From: Pseudomonas extremaustralis
GTDB lineage: Bacteria; Pseudomonadota; Gammaproteobacteria; Pseudomonadales; Pseudomonadaceae
Assembly: GCF_900102035.1 (NCBI RefSeq)
Contig: NZ_LT629689.1
Location: 3,394,001-3,458,000, forward strand
Direction of reading: 5' to 3'
DNA length: 64,000 bases
The notes below the pieces were generated by a model, which worked only from the letters and a program-made list of their open reading frames with translations, was not told the DNA's origin and made no database searches. The stretch's first letter is position 1. Every line of letters starts with the position of its first letter. A program made the position numbers and the translations under genes. Of this stretch, positions 45,769 to 54,382 are shown in pieces.

Positions 45769-46779
45769 TCATTTTGCAAACACCTCCAGCAATCGGGGCG
45801 CAATGCTGTCCAGTGGGCGAATTTCAACAGCAGCATCAATCGCTGCCGCCGCTTTGGGCATGCCATACACCGCCGAGCTTTGCTGATCCTGGGCGATGGT
45901 CAAATAACCTTGTTCACGCAGCAGTTTGAGGCCTTGGGCGCCGTCACGCCCCATGCCGGTCAGGAGTACACCGACGGCGTCGCCGTTCCAGTGACTCGCC
46001 ACGCTTTCGAAGAAGACGTCGATCGAAGGCCGGTAAATCTCGTTCACCGGCTCCGCGGTATAGGCTAGCGTGCCATTCTTCAACAGACGAATGTGGTGGT
46101 TGGTCCCCGCCAGCAATACCACGCCGCTCTGGGGCGGTTCACCCTCGCGGGCCAGGCGTACCGGCAGTCCCGAGGCCGTGCTCAGCCATTCGGCCATGCC
46201 GGCGGCGAACACTTGGTCCACATGCTGCACCAGCACGATGGCGGCGGGAAAGTCCCGTGGCAAGCCCTTGAGCAGGACTTCCAGGGCCGCCGGGCCGCCC
46301 GCCGACGAGCCGATGGCCACCAGGCGCTGGCGTTTGCCGGACGCACGCTGCGGTGCGGTTTCGGCCCGTACGCGGCTGCCACGCTGACCGATCAGCCAGC
46401 CAATATTGAGGATCTTGCGCAACAGCGGCGCCGCCGCGTCCTTGGGGTTGCCCACGCCAAGGGGCGGCGTGTCCACCACGTCCAGGGCACCGTGGCCCAT
46501 GGCTTCGAACACGCGGCTGACGTTGGCCTGGCGGTCGACGGTGACGATCACGATGGCGCACGGGGTCTCGGCCATGATCCGGCGAGTGGCTTCCACGCCG
46601 TCCATCACCGGCATGATCAGGTCCATCAGGATCAGGTCCGGGGTCGATTCGGCGCAGCGCTGCACGGCTTCCAGGCCATTGCTGGCGACCCACACCACTT
46701 CGTGCGCGGGCTCGAAACTCAGGGCGCGGCGCAAGGCTTCCACCGCCAGGGGCATGTCATTGACGATCGCAATCCTCAT
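45769..46779 (-). CDS. wspF: WspF, CheB-type methylesterase
   Basis: 336 residues: receiver (acceptor D53 in LILMDLIMPVMDG) plus methylesterase with catalytic S159 (GSSAGGP), H186 (VQHVDQ) and D279 (GMGRDG). Removes methyl groups from WspA and dampens signalling; loss activates WspR strongly, which is why wspF is a frequent target in wrinkly-spreader evolution. Sequence appears intact here. Start overlaps wspE stop by 4 bases. Confidence 0.96.
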   Translation of the reverse strand: MRIAIVNDMPLAVEALRRALSFEPAHEVVWVASNGLEAVQRCAESTPDLILMDLIMPVMDGVEATRRIMAETPCAIVIVTVDRQANVSRVFEAMGHGALDVVDTPPLGVGNPKDAAAPLLRKILNIGWLIGQRGSRVRAETAPQRASGKRQRLVAIGSSAGGPAALEVLLKGLPRDFPAAIVLVQHVDQVFAAGMAEWLSTASGLPVRLAREGEPPQSGVVLLAGTNHHIRLLKNGTLAYTAEPVNEIYRPSIDVFFESVASHWNGDAVGVLLTGMGRDGAQGLKLLREQGYLTIAQDQQSSAVYGMPKAAAAIDAAVEIRPLDSIAPRLLEVFAK

Positions 46780-49073
46780 GCCCGCGCACCTCCGATCAGT
46801 TCCACCACGGCATCGAGCAGCGCGTCGTCATGGAAACTCGCCTTGGCTAAATAGTAGTCCGCGCCGGCGTCCAGTCCACGACGCCGGTCTTCTTCGCGAT
46901 CCTTGTAGGACACCACCATCACCGGCAACGATTGCAGGCGGCTGTCACGCCGCAAAAGTGTGACCAATTCAATGCCGTCCATGCGGGGCATATCAATATC
47001 GGTGATCAACAGGTCAAAGTCCTCGGAGCGCAACGCGTTCCAACCGTCCATGCCATCGACCGCCACCGCCACTTCATAGCCGCGATTGAGCAGTAATTTG
47101 CGCTGCAATTCCCGTACCGTGAGCGAGTCATCCACCACCAGCACCCGCTTGCGCGGTGCCTCGGCGGCCTGCTGGCTGCGCCGGGCGATGCGCTCCAGTC
47201 GACCGGTGTTGAGCAGTTTGTCCACCGAGCGCAGCATGTCCTCGACATCGACGATCAGCACCACCGAGCCGTCATCGAGCAAGGCCCCGGCGGAAATATC
47301 CTGAACCTTGCCCAGACGATCATCCAGCGGCAATACCACCAGGGTACGCTCGCCGACAAAACGCTCTACGGCGATACCGTACACCGCATCGCGCTCGCGG
47401 ATCACCACCACTTTCAGGGTTTCGTCATTACTCTGCGCCGCCGGGCGCTGTAACAACTGGCTGGCGGCGACCAGGCCGACATGCCGGCCCTCGTGCCAGA
47501 AATGCTGGCGGCCTTCCAATTGCACAATGTCGTCGGGCGCCAGGTCGCACATGCGCTCGATATGGGCCAAGGGGAACGCATAGGCCTCTTCGCCGACTTC
47601 CACCACCAGGCTGCGCACCACCGACAGGGTCAACGGCACTTCCAAATGGAAGCGACTGCCCTGCCCCGGCGTCTGTTCCAGCACCACCGAGCCGCGCAGT
47701 TGGCGGACCATGTGCTGCACCGCATCCAGACCGACACCGCGCCCGGAGACTTCGGTGACTTTGTCGCGCAGGCTGAAACCCGGCAGGAACAGGAACGTCA
47801 GCAGCTCTTCTTCGCTCAGGCGCAAGGCTGTTTCCGGCGGCGACAGGTGGCGGTCGACGATGGTGGCGCGCAGGCGCTCCAGGTCAACACCGTTACCGTC
47901 ATCGCTCAACTCCAGCACCAGCAACCCGGCCTGGTGAGAGGCGCGCAGGCGGATCAGGCCTTCGGCCGGCTTGCCCGCCAGAATGCGCTGCTCGGGCATT
48001 TCGATACCGTGGTCGACGGCATTGCGCAACAAATGGGTGAGCGGCGCCTCGAGCTTTTCCAGCACGTCGCGGTCGACCTGGGTCTTTTCACCCTCGATCT
48101 CCAGGCGCACTTGCTTGCCCAGGCTGCGCCCCAGGTCACGCACCATGCGCACCTGACCGGCAAGGACATCGGCAAACGGACGCATGCGACAGGCCAACGC
48201 GGTGTCGTAGAGCACCTGGGCGCGCTGGCCGGCCTGCCAACCGAACTCATCCAGCTCGACGGTTCTTTCCACCAACAGGGCCTGGGCTTCGCTGAGCAGG
48301 CGGCGGGCATCGGCCAGGGCTTCCTGGGCTTCCAGGCTCAAGCCGAGCGTCTTGAGGTGGCCATCGAGGTGGTCCAGTGCACGTAAGCCGTTGCCCTGGA
48401 CGCGCTTGAGGCGTTGCAGGCTGGCCAGGTACGGTTTGAGCCGCTGGGTTTCCACCAGGGACTTGCTGGACAGGTCCAACAGGCTGTTCAAGCGTTCGGC
48501 GGTCACCCGCAGCACTCGCTCACCGCCCTCGGTCATGGGTTTGCTCTGACGCGACGGCGAGAGAGGAATCGGCGGCGCAGGCTCCGGTTCCGGTTCCGGT
48601 TCCGGCAACAGCATCTCGACGATGGGCAACGGGGCAGGCAACGGTGCTGGGGCGGGCGGCGGCGCAAGGCTGGCGGTCGGCTGCGAGGGGTCCAGCAAGC
48701 GCTCCATCAATGCCACATAGGCTTCTATATCCGCCGGCCCCACGTCGTTGCCGGGGGTGGCGATGCGCATCAGCAGGTCGGTGCCTTGCAATAGCGCGTC
48801 GATATGTTCGGGCTGCAGGTACAAGCGGCGTTCCTGGGCACTGACCAGGCAATCCTCCATGACGTGGGCCACGCTGACCCCGGCGTCCACGCCCACGATG
48901 CGCGCCGCGCCCTTGAGCGAGTGGGCCGCGCGCATGCAGGCCTCAAGCTGGTCGGCCTGGGTCGGGTTGCGTTCCAGGGCCAGCAGGCCCGCGTTCAGCA
49001 CCTGGGTCTGGGCGTCGGCTTCCAGGCTGAACAGTTCCAGCAGCGAAGCATCACGCATCTGCTCGGGGGTCAT
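46776..49073 (-). CDS. wspE: WspE, hybrid CheA-type histidine kinase
   Basis: 765 residues from the ATG at 49071-49073, GGAG 6 bases upstream. HPt domain with H51 (MRAAHSLKGAARIVG); a Pro/Glu-rich linker (about 145-190) with a PE repeat; kinase N, G and F boxes (NAVDHGIEMPEQ, GNGVDLERL, GRGVGLDAV); CheW-like domain (about 510-640); and a C-terminal receiver with D692 (LLITDIDMPRMDG). Phosphorylates WspR and WspF. Overlaps wspF and wspD by ATGA, so full coupling. Confidence 0.95.
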   Translation of the reverse strand: MTPEQMRDASLLELFSLEADAQTQVLNAGLLALERNPTQADQLEACMRAAHSLKGAARIVGVDAGVSVAHVMEDCLVSAQERRLYLQPEHIDALLQGTDLLMRIATPGNDVGPADIEAYVALMERLLDPSQPTASLAPPPAPAPLPAPLPIVEMLLPEPEPEPEPAPPIPLSPSRQSKPMTEGGERVLRVTAERLNSLLDLSSKSLVETQRLKPYLASLQRLKRVQGNGLRALDHLDGHLKTLGLSLEAQEALADARRLLSEAQALLVERTVELDEFGWQAGQRAQVLYDTALACRMRPFADVLAGQVRMVRDLGRSLGKQVRLEIEGEKTQVDRDVLEKLEAPLTHLLRNAVDHGIEMPEQRILAGKPAEGLIRLRASHQAGLLVLELSDDGNGVDLERLRATIVDRHLSPPETALRLSEEELLTFLFLPGFSLRDKVTEVSGRGVGLDAVQHMVRQLRGSVVLEQTPGQGSRFHLEVPLTLSVVRSLVVEVGEEAYAFPLAHIERMCDLAPDDIVQLEGRQHFWHEGRHVGLVAASQLLQRPAAQSNDETLKVVVIRERDAVYGIAVERFVGERTLVVLPLDDRLGKVQDISAGALLDDGSVVLIVDVEDMLRSVDKLLNTGRLERIARRSQQAAEAPRKRVLVVDDSLTVRELQRKLLLNRGYEVAVAVDGMDGWNALRSEDFDLLITDIDMPRMDGIELVTLLRRDSRLQSLPVMVVSYKDREEDRRRGLDAGADYYLAKASFHDDALLDAVVELIGGARA
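48583..48605. repeat. Hexanucleotide repeat inside wspE
   Basis: TCCGG repeated as three to four copies of a 6-base unit (TCCGGT) codes, on the minus strand, PEPEPEPEP in the WspE linker. Copy changes would stay in frame and alter linker length. Confidence 0.6.
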
Positions 49074-49768
49074 GTGAGGCTCCGGGTCACGGCGGACAAC
49101 AATTGCGCCTCGTCCAGCCAACGCAGGCTGCGGCCTTTCCACTGCAACACGCCTTGGGTGAAACGGCCGCTGGCCTGAGCGCCAGAGGTCGATGCCGCGT
49201 TCAAGGTGCGCTCATCGATGGCGTGGATGCCGTCCACTTCATCCACCGGCACCACCACCGGGCCATCCTGCGCGGCGATGATCAGCATGCGCGGCATGAT
49301 ACGCCCGGCGATGGCGCCATGGCTGGTGGCGTCCAGGCCCAGCAATTCCACCAGCGACAGGCACGCCACCAGCGCGCCGCGCACATTCGCCACGCCGAGC
49401 AAGGCGCGGGAACGTTGGTGCGGCAGGGAGTGAATCGGTTGCAGCGGCGCCACTTCCACCAGGCACCGGGTGGCGATCCCCAGCCATTCTTCGCCGAGGC
49501 GGAACATCAGCAGGGAACGGGTGACAATGTCTTCGCCCGCTTCGGCGGCGACCGGGCGATGGTCGTCCTGCTGCAACGCGTAGCGATCCAGCAGGCGGGT
49601 GGCGGCGGCGGCGTACACCGAACAGTTGCGGCAGTGGATATGGTCCGCCAGCAATGGGCAGGACTTGTCGCCGTGAATGCCGATGCGGTTCCAGCAATCG
49701 TCGATGGCCTGGGTGTCGGCCAACGTCAGGTCCAGGCCTGCAGTGTCGAGCACGTCGGGGCTACTCAT
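49070..49768 (-). CDS. wspD: WspD, CheW-type coupling protein with Cys-containing N-terminus
   Basis: 232 residues. A CheW domain occupies about 85-225 (LFRLGEEWLGIATRCLVEVA, HSLPHQRSRALLGVANVRGALVACLSLVELLGL). The first 80 residues contain an unusual cluster C25-x11-C37-x8-C46-x2-C49 (DDCWNRIGIHGD, SCPLL, HCRNCSVY). I recall this also in relatives; it could hold a metal. WspB lacks it. Overlaps wspC and wspE by 4 bases each. Confidence 0.92.
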   Translation of the reverse strand: MSSPDVLDTAGLDLTLADTQAIDDCWNRIGIHGDKSCPLLADHIHCRNCSVYAAAATRLLDRYALQQDDHRPVAAEAGEDIVTRSLLMFRLGEEWLGIATRCLVEVAPLQPIHSLPHQRSRALLGVANVRGALVACLSLVELLGLDATSHGAIAGRIMPRMLIIAAQDGPVVVPVDEVDGIHAIDERTLNAASTSGAQASGRFTQGVLQWKGRSLRWLDEAQLLSAVTRSLT

Positions 49769-51024
49769 CGTTTTTGCTCACTGTCAGCTCGCTCGCTACG
49801 CGCGGCCCGCGCCTGCAAACGGCGCGCCCCCGCAATGTCGCCCTGGGCTTCGAGCAGCGCGGCCAGTTGCATCAGGGCCTGCGGATGCTGCGGTTCCAGG
49901 TACAAGGCTTTTCGGTAAAACCCCTGGGCTTCCAGGGCACTGCCGGCCACATCGCTGAGCAGCCCCAGCCAGTAAAACACCTGGGCGGCCGGCGGGTGTT
50001 GACTCAAATAACGTTCGCAGGCGGCACGGGCCTCGGCGCTTTTGCCTTCGTTGGCCAGGGTCGCGATCTGGCTGAGCAGGTCGCCAGCATCCGACGGCGG
50101 CGCCTTGACCGGCAGCACCTGGGGACTGGGCGTACTGAACGGTCGCGGCTTGGGCGCGGTCGGCAGGACGTTGCGCCGAGGCGGCGGCGCGGGGATCGGC
50201 ATGAATACCGGCTCAGGCTTGACCGGTTCGGTGTGCCGGCTGAAGGCGAACGACTGGGGCACGCCGATCGAGCGCATGCCCTGGCCACCCAACAGGCTGC
50301 CTTCGGCCGGACCGATAAACAGCACGCCGTCCACGTGGGTCAGCTTCTTGAGCACCTCGAACACCTGTTTTTGCGTCGGCTGGTCGAAATAGATCAGCAG
50401 GTTGCGGCAAAACACAAAGTCGTAGCTCGGTTCATTGGCGAGCAACCCCGGGTCGAGCAGGTTGCCGACGTTCAGCCGCACCTGTTCGCGCACGCGGTCT
50501 TCGAGGCGGTAACCATCGGCCTGCTCGGTGAAGTGGCGGTCGCGGAACTCAAGGTCGCCGCCACGAAACGAGTTGCGGCCGTACACGCCACGCTGGGCGC
50601 GCGCCACCGACAGCGGGCTGACGTCCACGCCCTGGACCTTGAACTGGTGCGGCGCCAGGCCCGCATCGAGCAAGGCCATGGCGATCGAATAGGGTTCTTC
50701 GCCGGTGGAACAGGGCAAGCTGAGAATGCGCAGGGCGCGCAGTTGGTTGATCTCGGCCAGGCGCGCCTTGGCCAGGCGGGCCAGGGTCGCAAAGGATTCG
50801 GGATAACGGAAAAACCAGGTCTCGGGCACGATCACGGCTTCGATCAGCGCTTGCTGTTCGTCGTGGGAGCGTTGCAAGTGGTGCCAGTATTCATCCGCCG
50901 TCTGGGCCGCGACGGCCTGGCTGCGTTGGCGCACGGCGCGTTCGATGATGGCCTCGCCCACAGAGGCCACGTCCAGGCCGATGCGTTCCTTCAAGAAGGC
51001 AAAGAAGCGTGGGTCGTTGCTCAT
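49765..51024 (-). CDS. wspC: WspC, CheR-type methyltransferase with TPR tail
   Basis: 419 residues. CheR domain (about 1-265) with SAM site LPCSTGEEPYSIAMALLDAG and the FCRNLLIYFDQPTQ strand; a Pro-rich linker (about 285-325: PIPAPPPRRNVLPTAPKPRP); a TPR-type C-terminal helical domain (GKSAEARAACERYLSQHPP, QGFYRKALYLEPQHPQALMQLAALLEAQG). Methylates the chemoreceptor WspA. Stop overlaps wspD start; start overlaps wspB stop. Confidence 0.94.
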   Translation of the reverse strand: MSNDPRFFAFLKERIGLDVASVGEAIIERAVRQRSQAVAAQTADEYWHHLQRSHDEQQALIEAVIVPETWFFRYPESFATLARLAKARLAEINQLRALRILSLPCSTGEEPYSIAMALLDAGLAPHQFKVQGVDVSPLSVARAQRGVYGRNSFRGGDLEFRDRHFTEQADGYRLEDRVREQVRLNVGNLLDPGLLANEPSYDFVFCRNLLIYFDQPTQKQVFEVLKKLTHVDGVLFIGPAEGSLLGGQGMRSIGVPQSFAFSRHTEPVKPEPVFMPIPAPPPRRNVLPTAPKPRPFSTPSPQVLPVKAPPSDAGDLLSQIATLANEGKSAEARAACERYLSQHPPAAQVFYWLGLLSDVAGSALEAQGFYRKALYLEPQHPQALMQLAALLEAQGDIAGARRLQARAARSERADSEQKR

Positions 51025-51533
51025 AGGCTCGGCCCGGCAGCAAACAGCAAGGCGCGCACTTCATCGGTGAGCAAGTCCGCGACGCCGATCCATTGCATCA
51101 AGCCCAAGGCATCTTCGCGCACCGGCCCCAGGTACGGCGCCTGGGGATTGTCCAGGCCGTAGGGCTTGAACTCCGCCGGGTCGCAACGCAGGGTTTCGGT
51201 GGCCTGCTCCAGAATCAGCCCCAGCCAGCGTGCGTCGAGCCAGGGCTCGGGTTTGTAGTTGACCAGCACCAGCCGGGTGCTGGTGCGCGCCTGGGCCGGC
51301 GTGCCGAAGGTCAGGGCACTGAGGTCGATCACCGGCACCATCGCGCCGCGATGGGCAAAAATCCCGGCGACCCACAATGGCGCATGGGCGAGAGGTTTGA
51401 GTGGCAGGCGCGGCAGCACCTCGGCCACTTCGGTGGCCTTGAGGGCATAACGTTCGCTGCCGATGTGGAACACCAGAAACAACGCTTTTTTCGCTGCCGG
51501 GACGGCGCCGCGTTTAGTCGCGAGGTCGCTCAT
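51021..51533 (-). CDS. wspB: WspB, CheW-type coupling protein
   Basis: 170-residue CheW domain linking WspA to WspE: FHIGSERYALKATEVAEVLPRL, HAPLWVAGIFAHRGAMVPVIDLSAL. Single-domain, without the Cys-rich N-terminus of WspD. Its ATG overlaps the wspA TGA by one base, its stop overlaps wspC by four. Confidence 0.94.
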   Translation of the reverse strand: MSDLATKRGAVPAAKKALFLVFHIGSERYALKATEVAEVLPRLPLKPLAHAPLWVAGIFAHRGAMVPVIDLSALTFGTPAQARTSTRLVLVNYKPEPWLDARWLGLILEQATETLRCDPAEFKPYGLDNPQAPYLGPVREDALGLMQWIGVADLLTDEVRALLFAAGPSL

Positions 51534-53155
51534 CAGACTTTGAAACGCGACACGCCGCTGCGCAGACCGACCGCAACCTGGCTCAGTTCATCGATGGCAA
51601 AGCTGGCCTGGCGCAGGGACTCGACCGTCTGGCTGCTGGCATCGCCCAGTTGCACCAGCGCATGGTTGATCTGCTCGGCGCCGGTGGCCTGGGCCTGCAT
51701 GCCTTCGTTGACCATCAACACCCGCGGCGCCAAGGCCTGCACCTGATGGATGATTTGCGACAACTGCTCGCCCACTTGCTGCACTTCGAACATGCCGCGG
51801 CGCACTTCCTCGGAGAATTTATCCATGCCCATCACGCCCGCCGACACCGCCGACTGGATTTCCCGCACCATCTGCTCGATGTCGTAGGTGGCCACGGCGG
51901 TCTGGTCGGCCAAGCGCCGCACTTCGGTAGCGACCACGGCAAAACCGCGCCCGTATTCACCGGCCTTTTCGGCCTCGATAGCCGCGTTGAGCGACAGCAG
52001 GTTGGTCTGGTCGGCGACCTTGACGATGGTCACCACCACCTGGTTAATGTTGCCGGCCTTCTCATTGAGGATCGCCAGCTTGGCGTTGACCAGGTCGGCC
52101 GCGCCCATCACCGAGTGCATGGTCTCTTCCATGCGCGCCAGGCCTTGCTGGCCGGAACCGGCGGCCACCGAGGCCTGATCGGCAGCGGTGGAAACTTCGC
52201 TCATGGTGCGCACGAGGTCTTTGGAAGTGGCGGCGATCTCGCGGGAAGTGGCGCCGATCTCGGTGGTCGTTGCCGCCGTCTCGGTGGCCGTGGCCTGTTG
52301 CTGCCTGGAGGTGGCGGCGATCTCGGTGACCGAGGTGGTGACCTGCACCGACGACCGCTGGGCCTGGGCCACCAGCGCCGTCAGCTCGGTCATCATGTCG
52401 TTGAAGCCGGTTTCGACAGCACCGAATTCATCGTGGCGTTCCAGGTTCAGGCGGTTGCTAAGGTCGCCGGTACGCATGACTTCGAGGATATCGACGATGC
52501 GCCGCATAGGCGCCATGATCGTGCGCATCAGCAACAGGCCGCAGAGGCCGGCGGCCAGGATGGCGACGACCAGCGACACGACCATGCTGATCTTGGCCGA
52601 CAGCACCGCGTCGTCGATGGCCGCCGAGGCCTGGTCGGAGACGCCCTTGTTGCTGGTAATGATGTCATTGAGCTTCATGCGCCCTTCGGTCCAGATCGGC
52701 GTCAATTGCTCATCGAGCAATACGCGCGCCGCCGGCAGGTCTTTGGCTTCGATTCGCTCCAGCACTTCGGCCAGGGCTTTGTTGTAGTTGATGTGCGACG
52801 CCTTGAAGTTGTCGAACTCCATGCGATCGGCCTGGCCATGGATGGTTTTTTCGTAACCGGCCATCTGTTGCTCAATGCGCGCGTCGAAGGTTCTGTAGTC
52901 CGCCTTGTCACTGCCGGTGAGGGTCTTGTCTTCGCGCAGGCCGATGATGTCGACCGTCAGCAGATAGCTGTCGACCCACGCGCTGCGGATCATCGAGCTG
53001 AGGTAAACCCCTGGCACCGCATCGTCACGGACGGCTTCCTGGCTGGTCTCGATCTTCAGCAACCGTGAATAGGACACCACCACCATCAGCAGCATGATCG
53101 CGATAATGACCGCAAAACTCGCCAAAATGCGCTGGCGCAAGGTCCAATTCTTCAC
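51533..53155 (-). CDS. wspA: WspA, membrane chemoreceptor (surface sensor)
   Basis: 540 residues from the GTG at 53153-53155, with GAGGAG five bases upstream; the longer open frame has no such site and starts with an unsuitable N-terminus. TM1 about 11-28, periplasmic four-helix domain (about 30-185), TM2 about 187-210, HAMP ([22 protein letters not shown]), then a long methyl-accepting coiled coil with hairpin tip [41 protein letters not shown] (split as two motifs). First gene of wspABCDEFR. Senses contact-related envelope stress. Confidence 0.95.
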   Translation of the reverse strand: MKNWTLRQRILASFAVIIAIMLLMVVVSYSRLLKIETSQEAVRDDAVPGVYLSSMIRSAWVDSYLLTVDIIGLREDKTLTGSDKADYRTFDARIEQQMAGYEKTIHGQADRMEFDNFKASHINYNKALAEVLERIEAKDLPAARVLLDEQLTPIWTEGRMKLNDIITSNKGVSDQASAAIDDAVLSAKISMVVSLVVAILAAGLCGLLLMRTIMAPMRRIVDILEVMRTGDLSNRLNLERHDEFGAVETGFNDMMTELTALVAQAQRSSVQVTTSVTEIAATSRQQQATATETAATTTEIGATSREIAATSKDLVRTMSEVSTAADQASVAAGSGQQGLARMEETMHSVMGAADLVNAKLAILNEKAGNINQVVVTIVKVADQTNLLSLNAAIEAEKAGEYGRGFAVVATEVRRLADQTAVATYDIEQMVREIQSAVSAGVMGMDKFSEEVRRGMFEVQQVGEQLSQIIHQVQALAPRVLMVNEGMQAQATGAEQINHALVQLGDASSQTVESLRQASFAIDELSQVAVGLRSGVSRFKV

Positions 53156-53261
53156 AGTAACTCCTCGAGGGCCATTCAAATGCGAGCGAGTATAGCTGAG
53201 CAGAAGCCCTCGTTTATCAGTGGGTTTTGATACAAAGCGCACAGAATGCAAAAACACCCCT

Positions 53262-53288
53262 GGGAAGCCGCGATGTCGCCCGCTTCCC
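53262..53288. promoter_or_regulatory. Inverted repeat between wspA and LysR gene
   Basis: GGGAAGC and GCTTCCC, 7-base perfect arms 13 bases apart, in the 212-base divergent gap. Near enough to either promoter to be a binding site. Confidence 0.3.
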
Positions 53289-53315
53289 GATACAACCCGG
53301 CTATCCTTCGGTTAA

Positions 53316-53341
53316 ATCGATATACACTCGATCACATCGAT
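53316..53341. promoter_or_regulatory. Three phased TCGAT repeats before the LysR gene
   Basis: TCGAT at 53317, 53328 and 53337, spaced 11 and 9 bases (about one helix turn), the outer two being part of ATCGAT. Located 27 bases before the LysR start, typical for an autoregulatory LysR site. TATACA within it may be a -10. Confidence 0.4.
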
Positions 53342-53367
53342 AAAAACTCCCCACCGGTAATTCCAGC

Positions 53368-54279
53368 ATGATGACCTTGCGTCAAATCCGGCACTTTATC
53401 GCCGTGGCCGAGACCGGCTCGATCTCCGCCGCCGCGCAGGCCGCGTTCATTTCCCAGTCCACCCTGACCCTGGCGATCCAGCAACTGGAGCAGGAAATCG
53501 GCGTCATCCTGTTCAACCGCCACGCCAAAGGCATGACCCTCACGCACCAGGGCCATCAGTTTTTGCGCCAGGCGCACCTGATCCTCGCCACCGTCGACAA
53601 CGCCAAGCGCAGCCTGCAACAGAGCACCGATCAGGTCGCCGGGCAGTTGATCGTCGGCGTGACCAGCCTGGTGGCCGGTTATTACCTGGCCGACCTGCTG
53701 ACCCGTTTCCAGCGCGCCTACCCCAACGTGGAAATCCGCGTGATGGAGGACGAGCGCCCGTATATCGAGCATTTGCTGGTGAGCGGCGAGATCGATGTAG
53801 GCGTGCTGATCCTGTCCAACCTGGAAGACCGCCACGCCCTGCAGACCGAGGTGCTGACCCATTCGCCGCACCGTTTGTGGCTGCCGGCCCAACACCCGCT
53901 GCTGGAACACGACAGCATCAACCTGGCCGATGTGGCGCGCGAGCCGTTGATTCAACTGAACGTCGACGAAATGGGCCATAACGCCCAGCGCATGTGGACG
54001 TCTGCCGGCCTGCAACCGCGCGTGACCCTGCGCACCGCCTCGACCGAAGCCGTGCGCAGCCTGGTGGCCGCCGGCCTGGGCGTGTCGATCCAGCCGGACA
54101 TGACCTACCGCCCCTGGTCCCTCGAAGGCGACATTATCGAAGCGCGACCGATTGCCGACCTCAGCCAGACCCTGGACGTGGGCCTGGCCTGGCGCCGTGG
54201 CACCTCGCGGCCGGCGCTGGTGGACCCGTTCCTCACCGTCGCACGGGAACAACCGCACCCGCGCAAGCCATCTATTTAA
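53368..54279 (+). CDS. LysR-family regulator of the adjacent aldehyde-dehydrogenase / polyamine cluster
   Basis: 303 residues. N-terminal winged helix: LRQIRHFIAVAETGSISAAA, AFISQSTLTLAIQQLEQEIG, LFNRHAKGMTLTHQG; C-terminal periplasmic-binding-like effector domain (about 92-295). ATG at 53368 or, two codons... one codon later, at 53371 is possible. Same strand as, and 103 bases before, the aldehyde dehydrogenase; divergent from wspA. Probably activates the downstream genes in response to an amine or aldehyde; that is inferred from position only. Confidence 0.87.
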   Translation: MMTLRQIRHFIAVAETGSISAAAQAAFISQSTLTLAIQQLEQEIGVILFNRHAKGMTLTHQGHQFLRQAHLILATVDNAKRSLQQSTDQVAGQLIVGVTSLVAGYYLADLLTRFQRAYPNVEIRVMEDERPYIEHLLVSGEIDVGVLILSNLEDRHALQTEVLTHSPHRLWLPAQHPLLEHDSINLADVAREPLIQLNVDEMGHNAQRMWTSAGLQPRVTLRTASTEAVRSLVAAGLGVSIQPDMTYRPWSLEGDIIEARPIADLSQTLDVGLAWRRGTSRPALVDPFLTVAREQPHPRKPSI

Positions 54280-54295
54280 TCGAATGCTGCATTCA

Positions 54296-54338
54296 GTATT
54301 TAGTATTTGTTGACCTCGCGTCCGACCTCTAGTCTCTG
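54296..54338 (+). promoter_or_regulatory. Candidate promoter of the aldehyde dehydrogenase-ABC cluster
   Basis: An AT-rich direct repeat (AGTATTT twice) precedes TTGACC at 54310-54315, a good -35. A -10 is weak (TCTCTG after 17 bases), as expected for an activator-dependent promoter. Confidence 0.3.
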
Positions 54339-54382
54339 TGCATCTAGTAAGAGAAGGTCCGGCGCCTTGTAAGAGAACGCCC

